In this document: positions 20,189 to 30,294 of the stretch, one piece after another
Position numbering within the stretch: position 1 is the first letter of the stretch
Layout of the letters: every line of letters begins with the position of its first letter
DNA from: Fodinibacter sp038258215
Lineage (GTDB): Bacteria; Actinomycetota; Actinomycetes; Actinomycetales; Dermatophilaceae
Assembly: GCA_038258215.1 (NCBI GenBank)
Contig: JBBSQC010000008.1
Coordinates: forward strand, 61,682 to 125,681
Direction: 5' to 3'
Length of the DNA stretch: 64,000 nucleotides
Notes under the pieces: generated by a model
Seen by the model: the letters and a program-made list of their open reading frames with translations, nothing else
The model's database searches: none
What the model was told of the DNA's origin: nothing
Translations under genes and position numbers: made by a program

Positions 20189-20715
20189 CCGATCTGCAGG
20201 GCGGTCACGCGCCACTTGCCGTCCTGACCGACCAACCGCATCGCCACCGCGCGCACCCGGTCTCCGTGCCGGATGACGACGGCGGCCTCGGCCACCCCGT
20301 CGGCCGGCTCGCAGACGCGGACGCTGATCACCTGGATCCGCTGGCGCCGGAGCGGAGTTCCCTGCGCGTGGCGGCGAGCGACCAGAGCACCACGTCTCGC
20401 GACCACGGCGTACACCTCCGGGGCGGTCCACCTGACGACCTGCGGCGCCGGCCGGGTCCCGGTCATCACCTCGAGGACGGCCTGACCCAGCCGCGCCGCC
20501 CAGGCGGAGGGCTCCGGAAGGTTCGCTCGCGTCGTGCGCTGGGGCCCGAACGCCTCGGCGTCACAGTCCGACTCGAAGTCGACCGCCAGGGCGTCCTGGA
20601 CGTAGCAGGATCGCCGGTCGACCACCTCCCGTCGGCGCCGGACGGCTTCGGCCAGGGAGACCGCGGGGGGCAGCGGTGCATGGTGGGGAACGACGTGCAG
20701 TGCTCCGGCGCTCAC
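20185..20715 (-). CDS. Rv3235-family protein
   Basis: A 176-residue protein that resembles the Rv3235 family of actinobacteria, of unknown function. Conserved-looking blocks are LGQAVLEVMTGTRPAPQV, VYAVVARRG and VVIRHGDRVRAVAMRLVGQD at the C-terminus. No signal peptide or membrane segment is seen. GTG 20715 overlaps the stop of the upstream LysM gene as GTGA, so the two form an operon; the longer open frame to 20874 is not used. Its position downstream of secA on the opposite strand fits the mycobacterial neighbourhood. Confidence 0.75.
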   Translation of the reverse strand: MSAGALHVVPHHAPLPPAVSLAEAVRRRREVVDRRSCYVQDALAVDFESDCDAEAFGPQRTTRANLPEPSAWAARLGQAVLEVMTGTRPAPQVVRWTAPEVYAVVARRGALVARRHAQGTPLRRQRIQVISVRVCEPADGVAEAAVVIRHGDRVRAVAMRLVGQDGKWRVTALQIG

Positions 20716-21554
20716 GGCTGAGGTCCTTCCGGCGTGGTGAGGACCTGTCCGGGGAGGAGGAGGTCGGGGTCGGATCCGATGACCGTCCGATTCGCGGCGT
20801 ACCACCGGGGCCAGGCGTCGGCGATCTCCGCGTCGGATGGTTCTCGTCCGAGGTGGCGGGCAGCGATCGACCACAGGGAGTCGCCACGGTGGACCACGAC
20901 GTCGCGGGTCGGAGTGGTCGCCGCCGCGCGACGATCAGTGCTGGTCACGGTGGTCACGTCGGGGTGTGGTCGCACGGTGGGCGGGTCGGCGACGAACCGA
21001 TCCCCGGAGGGCGTCGGGGCGAACCCAGGGTCGGGGGGTGGTGCGAACCCCGGATCGGGCAACGATGAGCCGCGCGGCGTGGCCGCGGCATCCGGCCGCT
21101 GGGTCGCCTGCTCCCCGGCACCGGGAGCGGGAGCTGCCGAGGCGGTGATCCCGACCAGCGGGGCCAGGGCCAGCCCGGTGGAGGCCATGGAGGGACCGGG
21201 GGAGAGGGCCGCACTCAGGCTGGCGCCGAGCACCACGGTTGCGGCACGGCGCACGACGAGCGGGCTCACCGCGGCGGAGAGGCGGGCCGCGACCCGCCCC
21301 ACCTGCCCGGGCACCCGCGCCAGCATCTCGAGGGCGACCCCGAGCGTGAGCCACGCCAGGGTCGCGAGGGCGAGCGCGGAGGCGGTCGCGAGGAGCGCCT
21401 CGTCCGGGCCCAGTGGCGCCCCGCGCCGCCATGGCGCCGTCGTCTCGGCCAGCACGATCCACAGCCACCGGCCGACCAGGACCGACACCGCAGTGGAAAG
21501 GGTCACCAGAAGCAGCGCCCAGGGGGCTTTGGTGCTGTTTGATGACGTTTGCAT
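20712..21554 (-). CDS. Membrane-anchored LysM domain protein
   Basis: A 280-residue protein. Two hydrophobic segments lie in the first 90 residues (PWALLLVTLSTAVSVLVG, then LATASALALATLAWLTLG), with a third, weaker one near 130-155. A Pro/Ala-rich linker follows, and a C-terminal LysM domain (VVHRGDSLWSIAARHLG to LLLPGQVLTTP, about 220-275) would bind peptidoglycan. It may be an envelope-tethered protein. ATG 21554 is used because upstream codons to 21614 look non-coding and would overlap the divergent gene's promoter. It is translationally coupled to the Rv3235-like gene. Confidence 0.8.
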   Translation of the reverse strand: MQTSSNSTKAPWALLLVTLSTAVSVLVGRWLWIVLAETTAPWRRGAPLGPDEALLATASALALATLAWLTLGVALEMLARVPGQVGRVAARLSAAVSPLVVRRAATVVLGASLSAALSPGPSMASTGLALAPLVGITASAAPAPGAGEQATQRPDAAATPRGSSLPDPGFAPPPDPGFAPTPSGDRFVADPPTVRPHPDVTTVTSTDRRAAATTPTRDVVVHRGDSLWSIAARHLGREPSDAEIADAWPRWYAANRTVIGSDPDLLLPGQVLTTPEGPQP

Positions 21555-21599
21555 GTCGGTGACGGTAGATGATCGCCGTCGACAGTGCAAGGGGGGCCC

Positions 21600-21605
21600 T
21601 AGGAT
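21600..21605 (+). promoter_or_regulatory. -10 box TAGGAT, leaderless start
   Basis: TAGGAT ends seven bases before ATG 21613. This matches the leaderless-promoter spacing seen before several genes in the window. Confidence 0.5.
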
Positions 21606-21612
21606 CCACGCC

Positions 21613-22158
21613 ATGAGGTGGGATGGGCTGTTCGAGGACCTCGAGGGTCAGCTTGCCGCGGAGGAGCGGCGCGAGCTCGACTCGGAGGTGGCCGAGCGCA
21701 CTCGCCGGGAGCGCGCTCTGGTCGACCTGGGGTCGCGGTTGGCGGCCGCCGCGGGCTCGGTGACGGTGAGCCTCGATGGCGGCGCGATCGTGGCGGGGGC
21801 CGTCGAGGACCTCGGTGCGGACTGGGTCCTGATGCGCCCGGGGAAGGACGGCCGCGAGGTGCTGGTGCCGCTCTCGGGAGTCCTGTCGGTCGGAGGGCTG
21901 CTCGGGGGGTCGGCACCAGCGCGCACCGCGCGGCGCTTCGGCCTGGGTTCCGCGCTCCGGGCGCTCTCGCGCGATCGCGCCACGGTCGCGGTCGTGCTTC
22001 GGGGCGGAGTCCGCGTGGTCGGCACGATCGACGCGGTCGGGGCCGACCACCTGGACCTGGCCGAGCACGAGGAGGGTGAGCTCCGACGCCGGGCCAACGT
22101 CCGGCGCACCCTCGCGCTGCCGTTCGCCGCCGTCGTCAGCATCGAGAACCGCCGCTGA
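21613..22158 (+). CDS. Conserved actinobacterial hypothetical protein
   Basis: A 181-residue soluble protein without a family I can name. The first 50 residues are acidic and helical (GLFEDLEGQLAAEERRELDS). The rest contains two similar beta-rich blocks, VTVSLDGGAIVAGAVEDLGA and VAVVLRGGVRVVGTIDAVGA, suggesting an internally duplicated Sm- or PRC-like small barrel. The first block is followed by VLMRPGKDGREVLVPLSGV. The start is fixed by a TAGGAT box seven bases upstream of ATG 21613. It is divergent from the LysM gene. Confidence 0.7.
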   Translation: MRWDGLFEDLEGQLAAEERRELDSEVAERTRRERALVDLGSRLAAAAGSVTVSLDGGAIVAGAVEDLGADWVLMRPGKDGREVLVPLSGVLSVGGLLGGSAPARTARRFGLGSALRALSRDRATVAVVLRGGVRVVGTIDAVGADHLDLAEHEEGELRRRANVRRTLALPFAAVVSIENRR

Positions 22159-22215
22159 CGCCTCATCCGTGTCCCGCCTGGGTGGTCTAAGAGAGCTCTA
22201 GGCCCGGAGGCGCGC

Positions 22216-22443
22216 TCAGTCCTGAGGGTCGTCGCGGTCCGCGCGGGTGCTGACGACGTCGCGGGTCTCCGCGTACATCCTGGCGATGTAGGCCTCCAGC
22301 TCGGAGGTCTCGACCCGCCACTGACCCCGGCCGCCGACCTTGATGGCGGGCAGGTCCCCGCTGCGGACGAGGGCGTAGGCCTGCGCCGACGAGACGTCGA
22401 GGATCTCGGAGACCTCGGTGAGGGGGATGAAGCGTCGAGCCAC
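22216..22443 (-). CDS. Small excisionase-like helix-turn-helix protein
   Basis: A 75-residue DNA-binding protein with a MerR/excisionase-type helix-turn-helix (HTH_17): FIPLTEVSEILDVSSAQAYA then LVRSGDLPAIKVGGRGQWRV and a short C-terminal helix. Proteins of this size and pattern include BldC-like regulators and Xis-like factors; here the chromosomal setting suggests a regulator. The GTG start at 22443 is the only one that keeps the fold compact; upstream in-frame codons look non-coding. It is divergent from the SAF gene. Confidence 0.75.
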   Translation of the reverse strand: MARRFIPLTEVSEILDVSSAQAYALVRSGDLPAIKVGGRGQWRVETSELEAYIARMYAETRDVVSTRADRDDPQD

Positions 22444-22544
22444 GCCGACAGTGTGCCACCCCCGGGCCCACCGGCCGTGGAGGTTGTCCACAGGCCACCC
22501 CCCGGGGAGGCGCGCACCCGAGGACTCGACGATGATGTCGCTCC

Positions 22545-23213
22545 ATGAGCGAGCTCCCCACTCCCACCGCGTCCCGACTGCGGGCGCCGTCCTGGCGCGA
22601 CTCCCGCCTCCTCGTCGGGGTGCTCCTGGTCCTGCTCGCCACCGTCCTCGGGGCCGTCGTCGTGTCCCGCGCGGACGACCGGGTGCCGATGTATGCCGCG
22701 AAGCGCACCATCGCACCCGGTCAGCCGCTCGGCGCCGACGACCTCGTTCGGGTGCAGGTGCAACTGGGCGACGGCGTCGCCTCGTACCTTCCCGCGGACC
22801 AGCCCCTGCCCGAAGGACTCTGGACGCTCAGGGAGCTCAGGACCGGTGAGCTCGTCCCGCGGGCGAGCACCGGCGCCGCGGCCGACGTCGAGGTGCAGCA
22901 GGTGGCGCTGCTCGTCGATGCCACCTCGGCCTCCGCGCTCAGCCCCGGCTCCGTCGTCGACGTCTACGTCAACCGGCCGGAGGACGGCAGCACCGTCGGC
23001 GTGCCGGCCTACCTCGGCCCCGAGAAGACCTTGGCGGCGGTGTCCGTCGTGCAGATCTCGGGTGACGAGGGTGTGCTGGGCGGCTCGGCGCAGACCCGGG
23101 CCGTGCAGGTCATGGTGCCCCGGGACGCCGTGCGTGACCTGGTCTCGGACGTCGACATCGGAGCGCGGATCACCTTGGTGCCCGTGCCGGGTTCCTCCGG
23201 GTCCGCCACGTGA
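22545..23213 (+). CDS. SAF-domain (CpaB/RcpC-like) membrane protein
   Basis: A 222-residue protein with an N-terminal signal anchor (LLVGVLLVLLATVLGAVVVS) and a SAF domain (AKRTIAPGQPLGADDLVRVQ, LRTGELVPRASTG), the domain shared by FlgA and the Flp pilus protein CpaB. The C-terminal part (ALSPGSVVDVYV, VMVPRDAVRDLV) is also CpaB-like. The GTG of the next gene, a CpaE-like ATPase, overlaps its stop. The pair probably forms a separate Tad-like module without the core tadABC genes. Confidence 0.78.
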   Translation: MSELPTPTASRLRAPSWRDSRLLVGVLLVLLATVLGAVVVSRADDRVPMYAAKRTIAPGQPLGADDLVRVQVQLGDGVASYLPADQPLPEGLWTLRELRTGELVPRASTGAAADVEVQQVALLVDATSASALSPGSVVDVYVNRPEDGSTVGVPAYLGPEKTLAAVSVVQISGDEGVLGGSAQTRAVQVMVPRDAVRDLVSDVDIGARITLVPVPGSSGSAT

Positions 23214-24667
23214 CCACGGTCCTCACCGCCCTGACCCACCGGCACGAGGCGGAGTTCGTCCGAGTCCTCGAGGAGGCTGCCGACGTCGTGCTCGTGCGGC
23301 GGTGCGCTGACCTGGCCGAGCTCCTCTCTGCGGGGGCAGCCGGCGTCGCCGTGATCGCGGTGGTCTCCGCCGACCTGCGCGGACTGGACCGTGACGCCCT
23401 GCGGCACCTCGCGGGGCACGGGGTGCGGGTCGCGGGCCACGTCTCGGCGGGTGACGAGACCGGAGAGCGCACGCTCCGCCAGCTCGGTGTGGCCACCGTC
23501 CTCGGCCCGGGCGACGACGCGGAGGCCGTGTCACGGGCCCTGGGCGGTCTGGCGGGCACGACCACGTCGGGTCGGGTGTCCTTGTGGGGCGCCGACCGTG
23601 ACGGCATCCGAACCGACGACCGACACGGAGACCGACCGGACGCCCCCTGGCCCACGGAGGCGGGCGGTAGAAACGGGACCGGCCGGGCCGGTCAGGGGCG
23701 AGGTGCACCCGGGCGAGCATGGAGCGACGGCGAGGACCTGGGCAAACACGACCACCTGGGAGATGACGACGGCCCGTCTGGCGAGCGCGTCCCCGCGAGG
23801 ACGACCGTCGTGTGGGGGCCCACCGGCGCACCGGGGCGGACCACCGTGGCCGTGACCCTCGCGGCGCGGCTCGCGGCAGGAGGAGTGCGCACCATGGTGG
23901 TCGACCTCGACACCTGGGGCGCGAGCATCGCCCAGGCCCTCGGGATGATCGACGAGGCGCCCGGGGTGGCGGCCGCCGCCCGGGCATCGGAGCAGGGGCA
24001 CCTCGACGTGGTCGGACTGGCACGCCTGTCACCCGAGGTCGTTCCGGGTCTGCGGGTGCTGACCGGTCTCCCCAAGGCGGAGCGGTGGCCGGAGCTGCGC
24101 GCTGCTGCGGTTGAGGACGTGTTGCGCCTGGCGCGGCAGGTGGTCGACCACGTCGTCGTCGATGCGGGCTTCGCCATCGAGGACGACGAGGAGCTGAGCT
24201 ACGACACCGCGGCCCCGCGCCGCAACGCCGCCACGTTGGCCGCCCTCGAGGCCGCCGACCAGCTCGTCGTCGTGGGCGCCGCCGATCCCGTGGGGCTCCA
24301 ACGGCTGGTCCGGGCCGTTCAGGACGTCGCGGTGATCCCCTCCCCGCCACCGGTCGTGGTCGTCAACAAGGTGCGTGCGTCGGCGGCGGGCGCGCACCCG
24401 GAGCGGACCATCGCCCAGGTGCTGGGCCGCTTCGCCGGGATGGACAAGGTGCGTTTCGTGCCCTGGTCACCGGACGTGTGCGACGCGGCCCTGCTCGCCG
24501 GCAGGTCGGTGCACGAGGTGGCCCCGCACGACCCCCTCAGCGTCGCGATCGGTGAGCTCGCCGCTGCCTTGGACCCGAGGGTCGTCCCGCGCCGGGGCGG
24601 TCGACGAGCCGGTCGACGAGGTCGTGCAGGCGCCGCCCCGGCGCGCCGGGGCACCCAGCTCTCATGA
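23210..24667 (+). CDS. CpaE-like MinD/ParA ATPase
   Basis: A 485-residue protein. Residues about 1-120 resemble a degenerate receiver domain; a low-complexity Gly/Asp/Arg-rich linker spans about 120-200. The C-terminal domain has a deviant P-loop VVWGPTGAPGRTTVAVTLA, in which Arg precedes the Thr pair where Lys is usual, then TMVVDLDTWG and VVVDAGFAIE. This is CpaE/TadZ-like and is coupled to the SAF protein by a GTGA overlap. The altered P-loop leaves ATP hydrolysis uncertain. Confidence 0.75.
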   Translation: MTTVLTALTHRHEAEFVRVLEEAADVVLVRRCADLAELLSAGAAGVAVIAVVSADLRGLDRDALRHLAGHGVRVAGHVSAGDETGERTLRQLGVATVLGPGDDAEAVSRALGGLAGTTTSGRVSLWGADRDGIRTDDRHGDRPDAPWPTEAGGRNGTGRAGQGRGAPGRAWSDGEDLGKHDHLGDDDGPSGERVPARTTVVWGPTGAPGRTTVAVTLAARLAAGGVRTMVVDLDTWGASIAQALGMIDEAPGVAAAARASEQGHLDVVGLARLSPEVVPGLRVLTGLPKAERWPELRAAAVEDVLRLARQVVDHVVVDAGFAIEDDEELSYDTAAPRRNAATLAALEAADQLVVVGAADPVGLQRLVRAVQDVAVIPSPPPVVVVNKVRASAAGAHPERTIAQVLGRFAGMDKVRFVPWSPDVCDAALLAGRSVHEVAPHDPLSVAIGELAAALDPRVVPRRGGRRAGRRGRAGAAPARRGTQLS

Positions 24668-25395
24668 CCGCGGTCCTCGTCGACGCGGCATCCGGCATCC
24701 CGGTCCAGGCGCTGGCCATCGCGGCCGTCGCCCTCGGCGGCCTCGCCCAATCCTCGACGGGCATGGGGTTCTCGCTCGTCGCCGCCCCCGCGCTTATCCT
24801 CGTCGCGGGGGCGCGCGAGGGCGTCGGCACGGTGCTGGTGCTCGCGGTGCTCGCCTCGGTGGTCCCGCTGACCCGGGACTGGCGCAACAGCCGGCCCCGC
24901 GATGCGGTCCGGCTCCTCGTGCCGACCCTGCTCTTCACGCCGGTCATCGCCTTCCTGCTGCGCGGCGTGGACACACGGTGGCTCGCCCTCGGCGCCGGCG
25001 TGGGTGTCCTGCTCGGCGTGGGGCTCTTGGCGTCCGGCTGGCGCTCGCCACGGCTGAGCCACCTGCCGGGGGTGACCCTCACCGGGCTGAGCAGCGCCAC
25101 CCTCAACGTGGTCGGGGCGGTCGGAGGGCCACCCATCGGGCTCTACGCGGCCAACGCGGACTGGGAGCCCCACCACACGCGAGCCACGCTCCAGACCTTC
25201 TTCCTCGTGCAGAACGTCGTCACCGTGGCCGTCGTCGGCTTCGTCCTGCCGAGCTGGCCGCTGGTGCTCGCCCTCATTGTTGGCACCGGCGTCGGCATGC
25301 TCCTGGCGCCGCGGCTCCCGGTCCGGGTGGCCCGCGCCGGCGTGCTCGGCGTCTCCATCATCGGGGGCGTCGCCCTCATCGTCGGCTCATTGTGA
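24664..25395 (+). CDS. TSUP-family (TauE/SafE) permease
   Basis: A 243-residue membrane protein with about seven to eight hydrophobic segments, starting ALAIAAVALGGLAQSSTGMG and ending VLGVSIIGGVALIVGSL. The duplicated half-structure and the block ATLNVVGAVGGPPIGLYA are typical of the sulfite exporter TauE/SafE (TSUP) family, which carries sulfur-containing or organic anions. The actual substrate is unknown. ATG overlaps the previous stop by four bases. Confidence 0.85.
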   Translation: MTAVLVDAASGIPVQALAIAAVALGGLAQSSTGMGFSLVAAPALILVAGAREGVGTVLVLAVLASVVPLTRDWRNSRPRDAVRLLVPTLLFTPVIAFLLRGVDTRWLALGAGVGVLLGVGLLASGWRSPRLSHLPGVTLTGLSSATLNVVGAVGGPPIGLYAANADWEPHHTRATLQTFFLVQNVVTVAVVGFVLPSWPLVLALIVGTGVGMLLAPRLPVRVARAGVLGVSIIGGVALIVGSL

Positions 25396-25443
25396 GGCCG
25401 GGTGGGACGGTCGGGCACGAGCGGCGCCCCGACGAGGGTCTGA

Positions 25444-25449
25444 CACGAT
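25444..25449 (+). promoter_or_regulatory. -10-like box of WS/DGAT gene, leaderless start
   Basis: CACGAT ends six bases before GTG 25456, inside the same TGACACGATGG context found before the response regulator gene at 13898. Confidence 0.4.
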
Positions 25450-25455
25450 GGTCCC

Positions 25456-26889
25456 GTGGCAGACCGGCTCAGCTCCCTGGACACCTCCTTCCTCCACCTC
25501 GAGGACGCGACGACACCGATGCACGTCGGCAGCGTCATGGTGTTCGACGCGCCTGAGGGCGGCTTCGACTACGAGAGCCTCGTCCGCCTGATCAGCCAAC
25601 GGATCGCCTTCGTCCCGCGCTACCGCCAGAAGATCAAGAACGTCCCCGGCGGTCTCGCCAACCCGGTCTGGGTCGACGACCGGCACTTCGACATGAGCTA
25701 CCACGTGCGCCGCAGCGCCCTGCCCCGTCCCGGGTCCGACGAGCAGCTCGAGGAGCTCGTCGCGCGCATCCAGCCCCGTCCGCTGGACCGGTCGCGACCG
25801 CTGTGGGAGGTCTACCTCGTCGAAGGGCTCGCCGAGGACCGCTTCGCGATCATCACCAAGAGCCACCACAGCCTCGTCGACGGGATCACCGCCGTCGACA
25901 TCGGCAACGTCCTGGTCGATGGCAACCCCACCGCGGGCGACGGCGTCAGCACCACGTGGCGGGCCCGACCCGAGCCCAGCTCGGCCGAGCTGCTCGTGGG
26001 GGCGCTGGCCGACGCGGTGCGCACCCCGAGCCAGGTCGTCGAGACCGTCCAGACCGGGGTCGCAGACGTGACGAAGACCCTCGGCAAGGTGGCATCGGTG
26101 GCCGGCGACGTCGTCTCCACCCTCGCGCGGATGTCGGCCCGCCCGGCCCCCGAGTCCCCGCTCAACGCCCCCGTCGGGCGCGCCCGCCGCTACGTGATGG
26201 TCGGCACCGACCTCGAGGACTACCGCACGGTGCGGGGCCGCCTGGCCCGCGGCGCAGTCGCCGAGGAGGTGTCGATCAACGACGTCATCCTGGCCACCAT
26301 CGCCGGAGCGTTCCGGTCCTGGCTGCTCACCCGCGGCGAGTCGGTGTACCCGGGCACGACCATCCGCACCATGGTCCCGGTCTCGGTGCACGACGGGGGT
26401 GACACACCGACCGGTGCCGAGGTGACCGCCTGCTTCGTGGACCTGCCGGTGGGTGAGCCGAGCCCCGGGATGCGGCTGCACCAGATCGCCTTCTCGATGC
26501 GTCAGCAGATGGAGGCGGGCGCCCGTCGGGCCGTCGGGGCCGACACCCTCGCCGGGCTCGGCGGGTTCGCGCCCCCCACCATGCACGCCCTGGGGACGCG
26601 CCTGGGCGGCATGGTGTCGCGGCGTCTCTACAACGTCGTCATCACCAACGGTCCCGGCCCGCAGACCCCGTTGTATGCCGCGGGCGCCCGGATGGTGTCG
26701 ACCTACCCGGTCACCCCGCTGGGCCGCGAGCACGCCCTCTCGATCGGCATGACGTCCTACGACGGGGGTGTCTACTACGGGCTCTACGCCGACCGAGACG
26801 CCATGCCGGATGCCGACGTGCTGGGTCGCGGTGTGCTCGACGCGCTCCAGGAGCTCCTCGAGGCGCCGCGCTCCCGCGAGCGTCGCTGA
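25456..26889 (+). CDS. Wax ester synthase/diacylglycerol acyltransferase (WS/DGAT)
   Basis: A 477-residue acyltransferase that would join acyl-CoA to diacylglycerol or fatty alcohols for storage lipid. The N-terminal condensation-like domain begins SSLDTSFLHLEDATTPMHVG and has the catalytic motif HHSLVDG (HHxxxDG) near residue 138. The C-terminal WES domain has NVVITNGPGPQTPLYAAGA and TSYDGGVYYGLYAD. Length and motifs fit the family. In M. tuberculosis the Rv3233c-Rv3234c (tgs3) pair lies near Rv3235, which matches this position. Confidence 0.92.
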   Translation: MADRLSSLDTSFLHLEDATTPMHVGSVMVFDAPEGGFDYESLVRLISQRIAFVPRYRQKIKNVPGGLANPVWVDDRHFDMSYHVRRSALPRPGSDEQLEELVARIQPRPLDRSRPLWEVYLVEGLAEDRFAIITKSHHSLVDGITAVDIGNVLVDGNPTAGDGVSTTWRARPEPSSAELLVGALADAVRTPSQVVETVQTGVADVTKTLGKVASVAGDVVSTLARMSARPAPESPLNAPVGRARRYVMVGTDLEDYRTVRGRLARGAVAEEVSINDVILATIAGAFRSWLLTRGESVYPGTTIRTMVPVSVHDGGDTPTGAEVTACFVDLPVGEPSPGMRLHQIAFSMRQQMEAGARRAVGADTLAGLGGFAPPTMHALGTRLGGMVSRRLYNVVITNGPGPQTPLYAAGARMVSTYPVTPLGREHALSIGMTSYDGGVYYGLYADRDAMPDADVLGRGVLDALQELLEAPRSRERR

Positions 26890-26908
26890 CCCAGGAAGGA
26901 CCGCCCGA

Positions 26909-27337
26909 ATGCCCTCCACCCGTGTGTACCTCGCACTCGACCCCGAGCAGCTGACGACGCTCGCCGAGGGTGGCGCCGCCGGCCCCGCCCCGTTGCCGGC
27001 GCACGCCGTCACCACGGCTCTCGGGAAGCCCGGGCTGATCACCGACCAGGAAGAGCTGGAGCACCTCGCGTGGCTCTCCGCTGTCGAGGACGCCGCGCAG
27101 CACAGCGCGGCCGGGTCGGTGCGGCGGGTCGTGGCCGCCGCCGACGTCGACTCCGCGGACGTCAGGGTTCCCACGCCGTCAGACCGGGCCTCGCGCGTCG
27201 AGGTCACCGTGCCCGTCGAGCGCCGCTGGGTCGTGTCCTTCCACGTCGACGAGGATCCCGGTGCGACCGACGCCACCGACCTGCTGTGGTTCGACGTCAC
27301 CGAGCTCGACGAGGTGCGCGCGCTCGTCGGGCGTTGA
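26909..27337 (+). CDS. DUF6912-like conserved hypothetical protein
   Basis: A 142-residue protein beginning STRVYLALDPEQLTTLAEGG, a pattern of the DUF6912 family common in actinobacteria. The middle is helical and alanine-rich and the C-terminus is a beta-rich segment (VEVTVPVERRWVVSFHVDED). No catalytic motif, signal or membrane segment is visible and the function is unknown. ATG 26909 is preceded by AGGAAGGA and lies 20 bases after the WS/DGAT stop, so it probably shares that transcript. Confidence 0.75.
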   Translation: MPSTRVYLALDPEQLTTLAEGGAAGPAPLPAHAVTTALGKPGLITDQEELEHLAWLSAVEDAAQHSAAGSVRRVVAAADVDSADVRVPTPSDRASRVEVTVPVERRWVVSFHVDEDPGATDATDLLWFDVTELDEVRALVGR

Positions 27338-27427
27338 TGCTTCAGGACCCGCGAGGTTGCGGCGGGTCGTCGGGGACGGCGAGAGTGGGGGGAGCAGCCC
27401 CACCCGTGACCCACAGGAGAACTCCGC

Positions 27428-29056
<1,629 letters not shown>

Positions 29057-29085
29057 CCCTCGACCCAGCTCGACCTGCTGCGAAC

Positions 29086-29160
29086 CCGACTTATTGCGCT
29101 TCACCCACGTCCTGAGCCCCCGAAACGGGGGCCAGGCGTGGGTGGAGCGCAATAAGTCGG
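29086..29160. repeat. Dispersed palindromic element, copy 2
   Basis: Arms 29086-29109 and 29137-29160 pair over 24 bp with one wobble, sharing ACTTATTGCGCT with copy 1. An inner stem GCCCCC/GGGGGC around GAAAC is perfect. It lies between two convergent genes, pruA and the DUF2505 gene, like copy 1. Confidence 0.8.
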
Positions 29161-29238
29161 CAGGGGGGTGAGGGGGCCGAGACAGGGGGTGCTGGAGAGG
29201 GAGGCAGGGGGGCGGGAGGGGAGGTGGGGGGGCTGGGG

Positions 29239-29733
29239 TCAGCGGGCGAGCCACTCCCGCAGGAGCCTCGTCTCGATGTCGATGGCGGTGCGGATCGGCC
29301 CGGCCGCGGCCTGCTCGATCCGGCCACCGATGAAGGGCACGTTCGCCTTGAGCTCGGCCTCGAGGGTCTCCACCGTCCCGGCGCCGGCCGGCTGGAGCCG
29401 CACGGTGCCCTTGAGGGTGAGCGGGGCACCCTTGACGTGCAGGTCGATCACGGCCTCCCGAGCGCCGTCGGGCGAGGGGGCCGACCAGTCGAGGATCTCG
29501 ATGATCGTGAGCGTGTTCCCGACGAACGAGCGCGCCACGTCGGGCAGGTCATCGGTGGGCAGCTCGCGCTGGGTGGTGACCCGGGCGCCGGAGCGGGTGT
29601 TCGCGACCTCCGCGGAGTGAGGGCCGCCCACGGTCGTGGCGTCGCACTTGGCCTCCTGGAAGGCCTGGTCGGTCAAGAGGGCGTAGACCTCGCCCGGGGT
29701 TCCGGCCAGCTCCTCGCGTGTGGTCACTCGCAC
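29239..29733 (-). CDS. DUF2505 domain protein (START/SRPBCC-like)
   Basis: A 164-residue protein of the DUF2505 family, a SRPBCC-type hydrophobic-ligand-binding fold of unknown role in actinobacteria. Typical blocks are ELAGTPGEVYALLTDQAFQE at the start and AELKANVPFIGGRIEQAAAG near the C-terminus. It is soluble with no signal peptide. ATG 29733 begins the recognisable domain directly. It ends about 80 bases after palindromic repeat copy 2, across a G-rich stretch. Confidence 0.85.
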   Translation of the reverse strand: MRVTTREELAGTPGEVYALLTDQAFQEAKCDATTVGGPHSAEVANTRSGARVTTQRELPTDDLPDVARSFVGNTLTIIEILDWSAPSPDGAREAVIDLHVKGAPLTLKGTVRLQPAGAGTVETLEAELKANVPFIGGRIEQAAAGPIRTAIDIETRLLREWLAR

Positions 29734-29772
29734 GGTCGCATCCTCTCTCGGGTCTTCGGTGCGGTGATCCTC

Positions 29773-30294
29773 TCACCCCTGTCGTAGCCCGTGGGAGAGG
29801 CGTCCGAGCGTGGTCGAGGAGTCCTTGAGCACCTCCAGCACCCAGTCCCGACGGCGGCGGTGCTGCGCGAGCACGAGGTCGAGGTCGCGCTGGAGGCGGC
29901 CCTGCGCCTCGTCCCGGTCCCGGGCCTGGTGGAGGTCGGCGGTGCCCGTGACACCGAACGCGACGACGACCCGTCCGTCGCGCACCTCCAGGCCGGCGGC
30001 GGTCGCCTGTTCGCCGATCGTGCGGGCTCGGGCCACGAGGTCGGCGAGCTCGGTGGCGTGGTCCTGCAGCACGCCACCGACGCGCAGCAGCTGCTCGGCG
30101 GTCTCGTCGGTCGCGCTCGCGAGGATGCTGCCCCGGTGACGTACCCGCGCCGACGTGCGACCCGGCCACGTCTCGCCGAGGGCTTCGCCGCTGGACCGGA
30201 TGCCCTCCGCCCGAGGACCCAGGTCGGCGGCCACCCGGCGCGCCGTGGCCGCGCACGCGGAGAGGGAGGCGGGGTCGCCGGGGACGATGCTCAC
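29773..30294 (-). CDS. WXG100-like helical protein
   Basis: A 173-residue, mostly helical protein. Residues about 1-90 (PASLSACAATARRVAADLG ... SGEALGETWPGRTSARVRHR) have the helix-W-x-G-helix pattern of WXG100/ESX proteins, here WPG. The second half is longer than in ESX proteins (VVVAFGVTGTADLHQARDRD, then a charged helix), resembling actinobacterial putative T7SS-associated proteins. It overlaps the upstream gene by four bases (ATGA). Type VII secretion is possible but unproven; an EssC-like ATPase is encoded at 46.3-51.0 kb. Confidence 0.6.
   Translation of the reverse strand: MSIVPGDPASLSACAATARRVAADLGPRAEGIRSSGEALGETWPGRTSARVRHRGSILASATDETAEQLLRVGGVLQDHATELADLVARARTIGEQATAAGLEVRDGRVVVAFGVTGTADLHQARDRDEAQGRLQRDLDLVLAQHRRRRDWVLEVLKDSSTTLGRLSHGLRQG

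Noticed and set aside
20734..21612. Long upstream extension of the gene at 21613
   Set aside because: It lies antisense to the LysM gene, while a TAGGAT box seven bases before ATG 21613 marks the real start.
22192..22199. AGAGCTCT palindrome between two convergent genes
   Set aside because: Eight bases is too short to stand out and it does not extend into a stem.
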